64,000 bases of DNA, taken from NCBI RefSeq assembly GCF_028816455.1, contig NZ_CP118246.1, positions 3,536,371 through 3,600,370 of the forward strand, in the 5' to 3' direction. The notes beneath the pieces are model-generated. The model saw only the letters and a program-made list of their open reading frames with translations. It did not search any database and was not told where the DNA came from. This DNA is from Devosia algicola (GTDB lineage: Bacteria > Pseudomonadota > Alphaproteobacteria > Rhizobiales > Devosiaceae). A program made the position numbers and the translations under genes. This document shows positions 47,720 through 57,117 of this stretch, piece by piece (position 1 is the first letter of the stretch; every line of letters starts with the position of its first letter).

Positions 47720-48892
47720 CTAAATTGCCAGCCCGGTGGCAGCATCGAAGAAATGCAATCGGTCGCAGGCCACTGCCACCTCGATCGGTTGGCCAGCCTT
47801 GACCAGTGATCGCGCACCAAATCGTCCGATGCACACGCCTTTGGCGCCCTCGGCCACGACGATTTCATCAAGCGAATCCTGATCGGAAACCTTGGCCAGC
47901 GGCGCGTCGATCGGAAAATGCACCATGTGGTCCGAGCCCAAGGACTCGTTGAGTATGACGGTTGCCTTGAGCCGTTGATCGGCCGGGTGCCCCGGCACTA
48001 GTGTGGCGTCCTCAAGATCTTCGGGGCGCAGTCCGACAATGACTTCATCGCCGATCTTTGCCGCCAGCTCGGCCCGATCCACAAAAATGCTCGCCGGAAT
48101 GGCAAGTCGATTGCCGCCGAGCACCAGTGTGCAGTTGCTTTCATCACGTTCAAGGCTCGCCCGGTAAAGGTTCATCGACGGCGAACCGATAAAGGAGGCA
48201 ACAAAGGTATTTGCTGGTCGGTTGTAGATATTGTCGGGTGTATCAACTTGTTGCAGGACGCCGTCTTTCATCAGCGCGACCCGGTCGCCCATGGTCATCG
48301 CCTCGACCTGATCATGAGTCACATAAATCGTTGTCACTTTGACCCGGCGCTGAATTTGCGCAATTTCCGAGCGCATCTGCACGCGCAGCTTTGCGTCAAG
48401 ATTGGACAGCGGTTCGTCCATCAGGAAAACCGAAGGTTGCCGGATGATCGCCCGTCCCATGGCAACCCGTTGGCGCTGTCCACCCGAAAGATTACCCGGT
48501 TTGCGCCGCAGATAATCTTCGAGCTGCAGGATACGCGCCACCTCGGCGACCCGGCGAGTGATCTCCGCCTTTGGCACACGGGCAATTTGCAGCGAAAAGG
48601 CAATATTGTCGAAAACGCTCATGTGCGGATAGAGCGCATAGCTTTGAAATACCATCGCAATATCGCGGTCTCGCGAGGCATATTCATTGACGACTTCGTC
48701 GGCAATGAGAACCTCTCCCGCCGTGATCGGCTCCAGTCCCGCGATCATTTTCAAAGCAGTTGACTTGCCACAACCAGACGGGCCGACCAGCACCAGAAAC
48801 TCGCCATCAGCGATCGCCAGACTCAGATTGTCCACGGCGGTGATTTGGCCTGCATAGGTTTTCGTCAGGTTCTTGAGTGTGACATTAGCCAA
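47720..48892 (-). CDS. ugpC: Sugar ABC transporter ATP-binding protein, MalK/UgpC family
   Basis: 390 residues, intact. Walker A GPSGCGKST, signature [15 protein letters not shown], Walker B VFLMDEPLSNLDAKL, H-loop YVTHDQVEA, then the C-terminal OB/TOBE regulatory domain (about 240-390, ending FFDAATGLAI). The start is TTG 48892 (LANVTLKNLTKTYAG), preceded by GGGAGG; the ATG further up puts the ribosome site inside the frame. First gene of the operon, divergent from a GntR regulator. Confidence 0.92.
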   Translation of the reverse strand: MANVTLKNLTKTYAGQITAVDNLSLAIADGEFLVLVGPSGCGKSTALKMIAGLEPITAGEVLIADEVVNEYASRDRDIAMVFQSYALYPHMSVFDNIAFSLQIARVPKAEITRRVAEVARILQLEDYLRRKPGNLSGGQRQRVAMGRAIIRQPSVFLMDEPLSNLDAKLRVQMRSEIAQIQRRVKVTTIYVTHDQVEAMTMGDRVALMKDGVLQQVDTPDNIYNRPANTFVASFIGSPSMNLYRASLERDESNCTLVLGGNRLAIPASIFVDRAELAAKIGDEVIVGLRPEDLEDATLVPGHPADQRLKATVILNESLGSDHMVHFPIDAPLAKVSDQDSLDEIVVAEGAKGVCIGRFGARSLVKAGQPIEVAVACDRLHFFDAATGLAI

Positions 48893-48953
48893 CCAGCATA
48901 TCCTCCCGACAAGCAGCATGCATTTGTCTGCTATTGTGTGTTTATCGTTCTAA

Positions 48954-48985
48954 ATGATACACCAAATGTCAATAGATGATACAAC
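48954..48985. promoter_or_regulatory. Paired direct repeats in the ugpC / GntR divergent promoter
   Basis: ATGATACACC at 48954-48963 and ATGATACAAC at 48976-48985 are direct repeats 22 bases (two helical turns) apart. The half-site TGTATCAT on the other strand is in keeping with FCD-type GntR sites. The adjacent GntR gene makes these good candidates for its binding sites. Confidence 0.4.
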
Positions 48986-49058
48986 CTATCGCCCTTGAAA
49001 TGCGAGAAACCGTCTTGGCGGTGCGCGTGTTTGGGTATAGGCAGCGCGCACGGGTGAA

Positions 49059-49731
49059 TTGCAAATGCACGACTATATGAGCACCACCAGCGACAGCACC
49101 GGCGCGGTTTGCGCGAAAATCAGAAACGACATTCTGGGCGGCAGTTTACGCGCCCATGATCGCCTCAAGGTTCGCGACTTGGCTGCGCGTTATTCGGTCA
49201 GCACCAATCCGATCCGTGAGGCGCTACACCAGTTGCGCGGCGAAGGTCTGGTGGTCATAACGCCTAATCGTGGCGCTCAGGTACGTCCCTTGGACGAGAG
49301 CCTTCTTGCGCAATATCAGCGAAATTCAGGGATTGCTGGAACCCTACATGACCCGTTGGTTCGTGGGCATTGCCAGTGATGAAGAAGTTGACAGACTGGA
49401 AAAAATCCAGTCCGAAATCGAACGGCTGAACTTTGCCGACCCAGAACGCAATCGGGCGCTCGACCTGGAATTTCACAGTGTCATCTATGATCGGCACTAT
49501 AATCGGGATGCCTATGACACATGGCGAAAGCATCTCGACCTTCTCTCCATTTTCAGTAGTGGATTTTCGGTGGCAATCAGCCGTCGCACGGCGGTCGTGC
49601 ACGAACATCGTGGCATCATTGATTGCGTGAAGCGCCAGGACGCTGATGGGGCGGCAGCGATGGTCGCCAGTCACGTCGAAGGCTCGTGTCAGCATATGAT
49701 CGAGCAGCTGCGGTCATCGGAACGAACCTAA
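49059..49731 (+). CDS. GntR-family (FCD) transcriptional regulator, one frame break
   Basis: About 223 residues once repaired. The N-terminal winged HTH reads IRNDILGGSLRAHDRLKVRDLAARYSVSTNPIREALHQL in part; the C-terminal helical FCD domain has LDLEFHSVIYD and VHEHRGIIDCV, which supply metal or ligand contacts. The frame breaks at 49299-49303 (AGCCT); AGCT gives LDESFLRNISEIQG. It is divergent from ugpC, so probably controls the sugar transporter in response to a sugar acid. Effector unknown. Confidence 0.87.
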
Positions 49732-49813
49732 TTCGGTACGCGTGGATACGCTTGGGCCCCATCGTAGGCGTGGTGGCGGTGCGCGGGCGGGTGCCTACAG
49801 AAGCCATCAATGA

Positions 49814-49854
49814 TTGACATTTGCCATTTGGCGGACTATCTATAGCCATATGGC
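49814..49854 (+). promoter_or_regulatory. Toxin-antitoxin promoter with two operator palindromes
   Basis: TTGACA (49814-49819), a 17-base spacer and TATCTA (49837-49842) form a strong promoter just before the antitoxin. Two near-identical palindromes, GCCATTTGGC (49823-49832) and GCCATATGGC (49845-49854), lie 22 bases apart on either side of the -10. This is the arrangement expected for autorepression by the antitoxin or complex. Confidence 0.6.
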
Positions 49855-49868
49855 AGAAAGTGATCAAG

Positions 49869-50291
49869 ATGCCCGTTCAAACTGCAACTACAGAATATGT
49901 TCCTCCAAATAGGCTGGATGCGCATGATCCTGCCCAAATAGCCAATGTTGCGGTCAAGGCCTATGCACATCTGGCCGATATCTGGAAATTGAACAATCCC
50001 ACAGGAGCGGCGTTGATTGCCGTCAGCCAGCGCACGTGGGCGCGGATCAAGACCGAGGCCTGGACAGGGCGGCTGTCACGGGATCAGCTGCTGCGCATCA
50101 GTGCGATAACCGGGCTATACAAGGCCCTGCACCTTTATTTTGGTGAGACCCTTGCCGATCAATGGGTCCACATGCCCAACAGTGGGCCGCTATTTGGCGG
50201 TAGAACCCCGCTTGATGCGATGATTGAGGGCGGTTTACCGACCATGATAGACACCCGCACCTATGTTGATGCGCTGCGCGGTGGTGCGTGA
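49869..50291 (+). CDS. Xre/MbcA/ParS-type antitoxin (DUF2384)
   Basis: 140 residues, intact. An N-terminal Xre-like helical region (DPAQIANVAVKAYAHLADIWKL, AALIAVSQRTWARIKTEAWTG) is followed by the toxin-binding C-terminal domain (FGETLADQWVHMPNSGPLFGGRTPLDAMIEGGLP). ATG 49869 is chosen because it lies about 20 bases after the predicted transcription start. Upstream in-frame codons lie inside the promoter. It overlaps the RES toxin gene by 4 bases. It would bind the toxin and repress the operon. Confidence 0.88.
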   Translation: MPVQTATTEYVPPNRLDAHDPAQIANVAVKAYAHLADIWKLNNPTGAALIAVSQRTWARIKTEAWTGRLSRDQLLRISAITGLYKALHLYFGETLADQWVHMPNSGPLFGGRTPLDAMIEGGLPTMIDTRTYVDALRGGA

Positions 50292-50968
50292 ACCCGCCCT
50301 TTGTCGCGGTCGCCGAACAGGCGACGGTGCGGTTGATCCCGACCGCATATTACAAGCCACCGGTTCTGCGCCCGCTGGTTGATGACGATGACGAGATGGA
50401 AATCCTCGCAGTGATCGAGGGGTTGACCAATCGGCGGCAAAGGGCCGAGCAGTCGGGTTTGCGCGATCTCGATCCGCGAGAACTGATTTTCAGAGCCTGG
50501 GGCCAAACACACATCAACGCCGCCTTTGCCTATACGCGTCCCGAGGGAAATCGCTTCAATGATGCGGGGCGGGGGGCGTGGTACTGTGCTTTTGACGATT
50601 TGACCGCTATTGCCGAGGTCGCCTATCACCGGACACGCGAACTCCAACGGATCAATCATTTCGTGGACGAGGCGATCTATCAGGTGTTGCTCGCGGGATT
50701 TCTGGGCGATTTTCGCGATTTGCGAGGGATGGATTCCGGGGAACCCTTTCTCGCGGCCGACCCCGCAATTGCCTATCCCGCCGGACAGGCACTCGCGACC
50801 CAATTGCGCACCGAGGGTGCGCGCGGGCTCGTTTACGCCTCAGTGCGAAAACGCGGTGGCATCTGCTTGGTCGCGTTCCAGCCGCATCTCGTGCAAAATG
50901 TCAGGCCGGGTGCACGTTGGAAGTTGAATTGGACCGGCACGCCCGACTATAGCGTCGCCGGCGCTTAG
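50288..50968 (+). CDS. RES-domain NAD+ phosphorylase/glycohydrolase-type toxin
   Basis: 226 residues, intact, GTG start inside the antitoxin end. RES toxins destroy cellular NAD+. The RES core is visible: an Arg in FAYTRPEGNRFNDAGRGAWYCA, AIAEVAYHRTRELQR with the conserved Glu, and a Ser/Thr/Tyr region in GARGLVYASVRKRGG. A longer than usual N-terminal part precedes the domain. With the ParS-type antitoxin it forms a type II toxin-antitoxin pair between two sugar catabolism gene sets. Confidence 0.88.
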   Translation: MNPPFVAVAEQATVRLIPTAYYKPPVLRPLVDDDDEMEILAVIEGLTNRRQRAEQSGLRDLDPRELIFRAWGQTHINAAFAYTRPEGNRFNDAGRGAWYCAFDDLTAIAEVAYHRTRELQRINHFVDEAIYQVLLAGFLGDFRDLRGMDSGEPFLAADPAIAYPAGQALATQLRTEGARGLVYASVRKRGGICLVAFQPHLVQNVRPGARWKLNWTGTPDYSVAGA

Positions 50969-50973
50969 TCTAC

Positions 50974-51004
50974 AAAAAACCCGCCGCCAACGGTTTGGCG
51001 GCAG
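50974..51004. terminator. Bidirectional terminator between RES toxin and DapA-like gene
   Basis: GCCGCCAA (50983-50990), loop CGGT, TTGGCGGC (50995-51002). On the minus strand the stem is followed by GGG and six T, so it is a good terminator for the DapA-like gene; on the plus strand it lies just after the toxin stop. Confidence 0.75.
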
Positions 51005-51024
51005 GTCAGATGATTTACCGACGT

Positions 51025-51984
51025 TCAGGCGACGTATTTTTTGGCCACGTCAGACTGCCGTGACCATCCAGCATACCATTGGTCAAACAGTTTGAGTTGC
51101 GTCTCGGCATATCCGCGCTGACTATCGGTCAATTCGTCGGTTTCGTTGAAATGCAGCGAATATTCCGCGTCACCCTTGAGCACCATCATGTGCTTGAAAT
51201 ACAGCACCAGATCAGCCCCCTCGTCAAAGGACGACAGAACCGCGAGAGCAGCATCCAGTTCCTGGGCACGGACGCGTGCCTCGACATCGCCAGCCGCCGC
51301 GGCCTGACTCAAGGCAACCAAATGCAGCACTTCCCTTGGCAGTACGTTGCCGATGCCGGTGATGGCACCGACAGCACCACAATTGACAAAGCCGTGGAAC
51401 ACATTGGTATCAACGCCAATCATCAGTGTCACATCGTCATCGCCACTGGTGATGTGTTCTGCGGCATAACGCAGATCATCGGCGCCGCCAAATTCCTTGA
51501 ACCCGATCAGGTTCGGGTGATCCTTGCGTAGGTCAAAGAACAGATATGCACGCGTAGCAAAGCCATAATATGGACTGTTGTAGATAACAGCGGGTAGCTG
51601 GGGGGCGGCGGTCAGGATAGCCTTGAAATGATGGCGTTGCGCTGCGCTCGATGAGCCACGCGAGAGTACCCGGGGAATAACCATCAACCCCTGTGCCCCC
51701 ACTTTAGCTGCATGAGCGGCATGAGCGACGGCCTTTGCCGTATTGACCGCACCAGTGCCGACAATAACGGGAACGCCCGCCTTTACCAGTCTCTCCACAC
51801 CCTCCATGCGCTGCTCGTCCGTCAATAGCGGCCAATCTCCCATCGAACCGCAATAAACCACCGCCGACATCCCATTGGCGATCAATTGCTTGCCCTTGCG
51901 CACCAGCGCATCGAAGTCAGGCGTTCTGTCGGCCTTACAGGGCGTCATTAGCGCGGGGATGCAGCCGGAAAATATCTGGGACAT
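51025..51984 (-). CDS. Dihydrodipicolinate synthase (DapA)/aldolase family protein
   Basis: 319 residues, intact. A class I aldolase TIM barrel. The conserved Tyr is in AVIYNSPYYGF and the Schiff-base Lys in LIGFKEFGGADD. The N-terminal SGCIPALMTPCKADRTPDFDAL is typical of catabolic members. Lysine biosynthesis is unlikely here. Cleavage or dehydration of a 2-keto-3-deoxy sugar acid fits the nearby enolase-superfamily dehydratase. ATG 51984 has GGAGAA upstream, so the 20-residue extension is rejected. Confidence 0.87.
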   Translation of the reverse strand: MSQIFSGCIPALMTPCKADRTPDFDALVRKGKQLIANGMSAVVYCGSMGDWPLLTDEQRMEGVERLVKAGVPVIVGTGAVNTAKAVAHAAHAAKVGAQGLMVIPRVLSRGSSSAAQRHHFKAILTAAPQLPAVIYNSPYYGFATRAYLFFDLRKDHPNLIGFKEFGGADDLRYAAEHITSGDDDVTLMIGVDTNVFHGFVNCGAVGAITGIGNVLPREVLHLVALSQAAAAGDVEARVRAQELDAALAVLSSFDEGADLVLYFKHMMVLKGDAEYSLHFNETDELTDSQRGYAETQLKLFDQWYAGWSRQSDVAKKYVA

Positions 51985-52104
51985 GGCGGTTTCTCCTTCA
52001 ATGGGCCGGAACTGGCGGGGGGATCCGACCCGTCTATAGGACATTTGGCTGCCCGGGTCAGCAGCGATTCTGTCCGTTGGTCAAAATCACCTGCTTGGCG
52101 CCGA

Positions 52105-53326
52105 CTAGCTTTCAGCGCGGCTAAGACGGACAATCTGCGAGCCGGCTCCGCGCATTTCGGTTACGGCATAGACGGCGCCATCCGGGCCGACCTTGACGTC
52201 GCGCACGCGGGCACCGAGCGGCACGCGTTCTTCGAAGGCCACACGGTCATCTTCAAGATGCACCACTACTACAGACTGGGCCACCAGGCCGCCGATCAGG
52301 AAGGCGCCGTCCCACTCGGGAAACTCCTTTCCCTGGTAATAGGCCATGCCGGACGGCGCGACCACCGGGTCCCAATAGTAAATTGGCTGCTGGGTTTTCG
52401 CACTTGCCGTAACACCCTTGCCGATGGGAGCGCCGCCATAGTCGAGACCATAAGTAACCTCGGGCCAGCCATAATTCATGCCGGCTTGCGGCATGTTGAG
52501 CTTCGTCGCCGCCCATCGGGCCATGCTCGACCGTCCAAAGGCGCCCCTGACCATCCAGGGCTGCCGACTGCATGTTGCGATGCCCCAGGCTCCATATTTC
52601 TGGCAGTGCGCCATCCCTTTCGACAAATGGATTGTCGGGCAGGGCCGCACCGGTCTGGTCGATACGGAACACCTTGCCCAGACCGCTATCGATATTCTGC
52701 GCCTGAACGCGGATCTGCGCATCGGACCGCTCGCCTACTGTCACGAACAACTCGCCATCGCGACCAAAGACCAGTCGCGAACCGAAATGGTTGGGGCCCG
52801 CATAACTTGGCGTCTGGCGGAAAATTACACGGACGTCCTCAAGACCTGGCGCGCTGGCGTCGTCCACGAGCGTGGCCGAGGCAACAGAGGTGCCGTTGCC
52901 ATCTGGGCGTGGTTCCGAAAAGGAGAAAAAGATCTTATTGCTGGTCGCAAAGTCAGGCGCCAGTGCCACATCGAGCAGACCGCCCTGACCACTGACATAA
53001 ACCTCGGGCACACCGGTGAGCGCTGGTCCCACGGTGCCATCGGGGGCAATAATATGCATGGCGCCTTCCTTGGCCGTCACCAGCATACGCCCATCAGGCA
53101 AGAACTCCAGTGCCCAAATTTGGGGCAAAGCGTCGGCGACGACCGCCTTGTCGACTGCTGGCATCGATGACGGCTGCGGCGCACGGGTCTGGTCGGCAGA
53201 TTGCGGGCGTTGGTCGACCCCATTGGGTGCGCGGGTTTCTGCGGATTGCCCCTGCGCAAGCACGGGTCCAGCAAATGCGCCAATGAGCAGTAGGGCGTTC
53301 AATTGGGCTGTAATATAGGGATTCAT
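52105..53326 (-). CDS. PQQ-dependent sugar dehydrogenase-like beta-propeller protein, one frame break
   Basis: About 406 residues once repaired. A secreted six-bladed propeller of the soluble glucose/aldose dehydrogenase family (signal ALLLIGAFAGPVLAQ). Visible are the WALEFLPDGRMLVT start of the propeller, QGGLLDVALAPDF, WTVEHGPMGGDELN (cofactor or Ca region) and NYGWPEVTYG. The frame breaks at 52499-52503 (plus GAGCTTC where GAGCTC is expected), giving GGDELNMPQAGMNYGW. This is the one event in which T/A, not C/G, is doubled. It would oxidise sugars in the periplasm. Upstream, 53327-53764 (438 bases) holds no gene I can support. Confidence 0.87.
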
Positions 53327-53764
53327 CGTAATTCCTCTCCGGTTGAGCAGCGCGCGATAAAGCTAGTGGCTTCCCCCAATTTGAATCGCCGATATCTTGA
53401 TATGGTGATGATGAAGGCGCGTTGATACCCCCGTGCCGATGCCCGCACGATCGGGAATCGGATTGGGGGCCGTTGAGGTGCATGGCAGCGTATTATCGAA
53501 CGGTCGGTTCGATGGCCTTATTGCTTGCACTTTTGATCTGGACGGAACCTGCAGTGCATGTCACTTAGGGTCTCAGTCAAATTGGGGTTGAATACCTGTT
53601 GGTATCCGAAACGGGCCGGGCAGCGCCTTGTTGACCGGCTCACCAGGTCACGTGTCAGCTACGGTATGATCGTCTTGTCCGCATTTGACCAAGCCAAAAT
53701 CCGCAGACTTCCCCAAGCGCCAAGGCTCCCGGTCGCTCCATTCCGTCCCAACAAGGAATATCCC

Positions 53765-54925
53765 ATGCAATCGCCAAAGATTACCGCCATTCGCCCCTAC
53801 GCCATATGGGTGGGCCATCGGAACCAACTGATCGTCAAGGTCGAAACCGACGATGGGGTTTTCGGTTGGGGCGAAAGCGGGTTATCGGGTCGTGAACGGG
53901 CTGTGATCGGCGCGATCGAGCATTTCGCCCAGTTCTTGCAGGGACGCAACGCCTTCGATATCGGTGCGCTCTGGCAGGAGAGTTATCGGAGCCAGTATTT
54001 TGAAGGGGGACGGGTGCTGCAGGCCGCGATTTCGGCTATCGATATTGCCTTGCATGATATCAAAGGTAAGGCGCTGGGCGTGCCGGTTTATGAGTTGTTG
54101 GGCGGCAAGCAGCGCGACCAGGTGCCAACCTTTGCCAGCACCGACGCCAACCAGTTCGACGAGATTTTTGACCGCGCCAAGGCGCTCAAGGCCAAGGGAT
54201 GGTCATGTATCCGTCTGTTCCCCGATTTCGGCAACGGAAAGACATTTGAGCCGCGCCAGCATATTGCCAAAACCGCCGAAGCCTGTCGTCAGGTTCGTGC
54301 TGAACTGGGAGAAGAGGCCGTCCTAGGCATCGACTGGCACCACCGTCTGACCGTCGCCGAGGCCGCCTCGTTCTGCCAGAAAATGCCATCTGGAACGCTC
54401 GATTTCCTCGAAGAGCCAATCCGCGACGAAACCCCTGAGGCCTATGAATCGCTGCGTCGCCTCACCGATGTACCGTTTGCAATCGGCGAGGAATTTTCCA
54501 GCAAATGGCAGTTTGTGCCCTACATCGAACGCGACATTCACCAGTTCAATCGCATCGACATCTGCAATGTTGGCGGGCTGACCGAGGCGATGAAAGTGGC
54601 GGGCTGGAGCGAGGCACACTATGTCGACATGATGCCGCATAACCCGCTTGGTCCGATTTGTACCGCAGCAACCATACATTTTTCGGCCGCAGTCGCCAAT
54701 TTCTCCTGGCTCGAAACCCGGGTCGGCGACAACGACCTGTACGGGGCAGTCGATACAGACGAGATATTTGTGCGCAAGCCACACCTCAACGGTGTCCATT
54801 TTGACGTCGATTCAACGCCCGGTCTTGGCATTGAAATCAACGAAGACGCCGTAAAGGAGCAGACCTTCCGCTTCTGGCAGGCGCCAATGTTGAAGCGTAA
54901 TGATGGCTCCGTGACGAACTGGTAA
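53765..54925 (+). CDS. Mandelate racemase/enolase-superfamily sugar-acid dehydratase
   Basis: 386 residues, intact. An enolase-superfamily enzyme near D-galactonate dehydratase. The capping domain begins KITAIRPYAIWVGHRNQLIVKVET; barrel motifs are AISAIDIALHDIKGKALG, GIDWHHRLTV (metal Asp and His), LDFLEEPI (metal Glu), FAIGEEFSS (third acidic ligand) and MMPHNPLGPICTAA (catalytic His). Likely product is a 2-keto-3-deoxy sugar acid, which the DapA-like aldolase could then cleave. The frame is open upstream to 53558, but ATG 53765 with AAGGA before it is the proper start. Confidence 0.87.
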   Translation: MQSPKITAIRPYAIWVGHRNQLIVKVETDDGVFGWGESGLSGRERAVIGAIEHFAQFLQGRNAFDIGALWQESYRSQYFEGGRVLQAAISAIDIALHDIKGKALGVPVYELLGGKQRDQVPTFASTDANQFDEIFDRAKALKAKGWSCIRLFPDFGNGKTFEPRQHIAKTAEACRQVRAELGEEAVLGIDWHHRLTVAEAASFCQKMPSGTLDFLEEPIRDETPEAYESLRRLTDVPFAIGEEFSSKWQFVPYIERDIHQFNRIDICNVGGLTEAMKVAGWSEAHYVDMMPHNPLGPICTAATIHFSAAVANFSWLETRVGDNDLYGAVDTDEIFVRKPHLNGVHFDVDSTPGLGIEINEDAVKEQTFRFWQAPMLKRNDGSVTNW

Positions 54926-55053
54926 TTTTGGGGGCCGCAATTAGGCGAACCTGACGGCACCCTTCATCCGCGCTTTGGTGGCGTGGATGGCCACTCGCGT
55001 CCCAGGGCGGCAAAGCTGTACGCATGCAATTGTGCTACCGTATTGCCGCCCGA

Positions 55054-56247
55054 TCAGGCTGGCAGCATGATTTTGTCGGCGATCATGGCGCCAATCGGTA
55101 GCGCCGATGTCGCTGCAGGCGAAGGCGCGTTACAAACATGAAGCATTCGGTTCGTCTGTTTGAGCAGGAAATCATGCACGATCCCGCCCTTGTTGGTGAC
55201 GACTTGGGCACGGATACCAGCGGGATAGGGCAGCAGGTCATCGCGTTCAAGCGAGGGGCAGTATTTTTGACACTCCTTGAGATAACCACCCTTGGATATG
55301 GAGCCGTATAGTTCGTGCAGGGCGTGTTTTGTGTTGCCCGCTACCAGACGCCAAAAACCACCGAATGCAACGGTATCCAGTGCATCGCGCGCGTCGACTG
55401 AAAATTTGGCATACTTTTCGCGCGCCAGTCCCACCACCGCATTTGGGCCGACTGTAACGCTGCCATCGATCATTCGGGTCAGGTGAATGCCGAGAAATGG
55501 CAAATCCGGATCTGGTACCGGATAGATCAAATGTTTGATTATTCCTGATTTTTCGGGCTTCAACCGATAATATTCACCGCGAAACGGTACCACACGGAAG
55601 TCGATGTCAATGCCGGCAAGTCGGGCCAACCGGTCGGCCTGCAGGCCACCACAAACAATAAGCCGTCGCGCCGACCAGCTTTGATCACCCGAGCCGATCT
55701 CAACAGCGCTGGCGGTCTCCATTATTCTGTCGATGCCAGTCGACAACTGGATATCGGCACCCGCCGCGCGAATGATCTCTCCCAATTTCTCGCAAATTTG
55801 GCTGTAGTCGACAATGCCGGTCTTGGGGCTCAAAAGGGCGCCCATCCCGCTAATGGCAGGCTCGGCACGCTTCAGCTCGGCTCTGTCGAGGCGCGTCAAT
55901 GTCAGCCCGTTGGTCACAGCACGCTCGTAGAGCGCCGCCATGCGGCCCAGTTCATCGGTGCTCGTGGCAACGATAAGTTTCCCGCATTGCTTGTAGGCAA
56001 TATCGTGGGCTGCACAAAACGCCATCGTCATCTCGGCACCTGCGCGGCACAGTGTGGCTTTGAGACTCCCTGGCTGATAGTAAATACCAGCGTGAATGAC
56101 GCCGCTGTTGTGACCGGTCTGGTGCGCCGCCAGTCGGGCCTCTTTTTCGACCAGCAGCAAGCTGGCGCCGGGCCGCGCTTCCAGTATCTTGGCGGCGCTC
56201 GCAAGCCCGACAATGCCGCCGCCTATGACGCAGTAGTCGAAGACCAT
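55054..56247 (-). CDS. lhgO: L-2-hydroxyglutarate oxidase-like FAD enzyme
   Basis: 397 residues, intact. An FAD-dependent oxidoreductase of the DAO family: FDYCVIGGGIVGLASAAKIL (FAD site), HQTGHNSGVIHAGIYYQPGSLKA (LhgO signature in part), PFRGEYYRLKP, LGIHLTRMIDGSVTVGPNA and HVCNAPSPAATSALPIG. LhgO oxidises L-2-hydroxyglutarate to 2-oxoglutarate and passes electrons to the membrane quinone pool. A role in the neighbouring sugar-acid path is possible. ATG 56247 gives the normal N-terminus. It is divergent from the VWA gene. Confidence 0.9.
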   Translation of the reverse strand: MVFDYCVIGGGIVGLASAAKILEARPGASLLLVEKEARLAAHQTGHNSGVIHAGIYYQPGSLKATLCRAGAEMTMAFCAAHDIAYKQCGKLIVATSTDELGRMAALYERAVTNGLTLTRLDRAELKRAEPAISGMGALLSPKTGIVDYSQICEKLGEIIRAAGADIQLSTGIDRIMETASAVEIGSGDQSWSARRLIVCGGLQADRLARLAGIDIDFRVVPFRGEYYRLKPEKSGIIKHLIYPVPDPDLPFLGIHLTRMIDGSVTVGPNAVVGLAREKYAKFSVDARDALDTVAFGGFWRLVAGNTKHALHELYGSISKGGYLKECQKYCPSLERDDLLPYPAGIRAQVVTNKGGIVHDFLLKQTNRMLHVCNAPSPAATSALPIGAMIADKIMLPA

Positions 56248-56396
56248 TGTCGATGCCCCCAGTGTGGCTCCCACGCCCTGATATCTGGTTTAAGCTACCC
56301 GGTTCGCATTTCCGCGTCGACAATCATCGGCGCTGTCGCCCGATTGTGTGCACTCATAGGCTTGTTCGAAACCCGGACACGCCACATATTGACATT

Positions 56397-57116
56397 ATGG
56401 GTGACAAACAACGCGACCTAAAACCAGTTCGAGCCGCCGTAGTCAGCAAGGCTTCGGCGAGCAGCGATATTGCCGATTTCGTCAAACAGGTCGGTGCATT
56501 GGCGCGTCCGTCGGCCGGACAGCAGGCGAGAATCCTATTCGCCCTCGACGCCACCATGAGCCGCCAGCCAACCTGGGATCTTGCCTGCAAGCTGCAGGGC
56601 GAGATGTTTGAGGCGATTCCGAACAACAATGCACTGGCCATTCAACTCCAGTATTTTCGTGGTTTTGGCGAATGTCGTGCGTCCAAATGGGTGGTCAACG
56701 CACAGACTTTGGCGCGATTGATGTGCAGTATTGATTGCCGGGGCGGGGAAACCCAGATCGGCAAGGTGTTCGCCCACGCCCGCTCGGAGCACGCAAAACA
56801 ACGCATTCAAGCCATGATTTTTGTCGGGGATGCCCTTGAGGAAAATGTCGATCGACTGGCGGAAAAGGCAGGGCAGTTGGGGCTGCTGGGTTTGCCATTG
56901 TTCATCTTTCAGGAAGGGCATGACACCCGGGTCGAGGCGGCATTTCGCGAGTTTGCCAGATTGACCAAGGGCGCGTATGCGCGTTTTGACGCCTCCGCCC
57001 CCCAGGAACTGGCGCAGTTGCTAAAAGCCGTCGCCGCCTTTGCTAGTGGCGGTCGCGATCTGCTCAAACTGCAAAAAAGTGCCTCCGCCCACGCCCTTCT
57101 GGAGCAATTGCGCTGA
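56397..57116 (+). CDS. VWA-like protein of unknown function
   Basis: 239 residues, intact. A von Willebrand A-type fold: ILFALDATMSRQPTWDLA carries an Asp-x-Thr-x-Ser MIDAS-like motif, with RIQAMIFVGDALEENVD and LPLFIFQEGHD as later strands. MIDAS proteins bind metal and protein partners. ATG 56397 is used because the longer frame has no ribosome site. The gene lies 1 base before a membrane J-domain protein (stop 57116, ATG 57118), so the two are co-transcribed. I know of no defined pathway for the pair. Confidence 0.78.
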   Translation: MGDKQRDLKPVRAAVVSKASASSDIADFVKQVGALARPSAGQQARILFALDATMSRQPTWDLACKLQGEMFEAIPNNNALAIQLQYFRGFGECRASKWVVNAQTLARLMCSIDCRGGETQIGKVFAHARSEHAKQRIQAMIFVGDALEENVDRLAEKAGQLGLLGLPLFIFQEGHDTRVEAAFREFARLTKGAYARFDASAPQELAQLLKAVAAFASGGRDLLKLQKSASAHALLEQLR

Positions 57117-57117
57117 C

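Noticed and set aside
53327..53764. N-terminal extension of the dehydratase or a small gene in the 438-base gap
   Set aside because: The extension has no homologous look and the true ATG at 53765 has its own ribosome site; no other frame is convincing.
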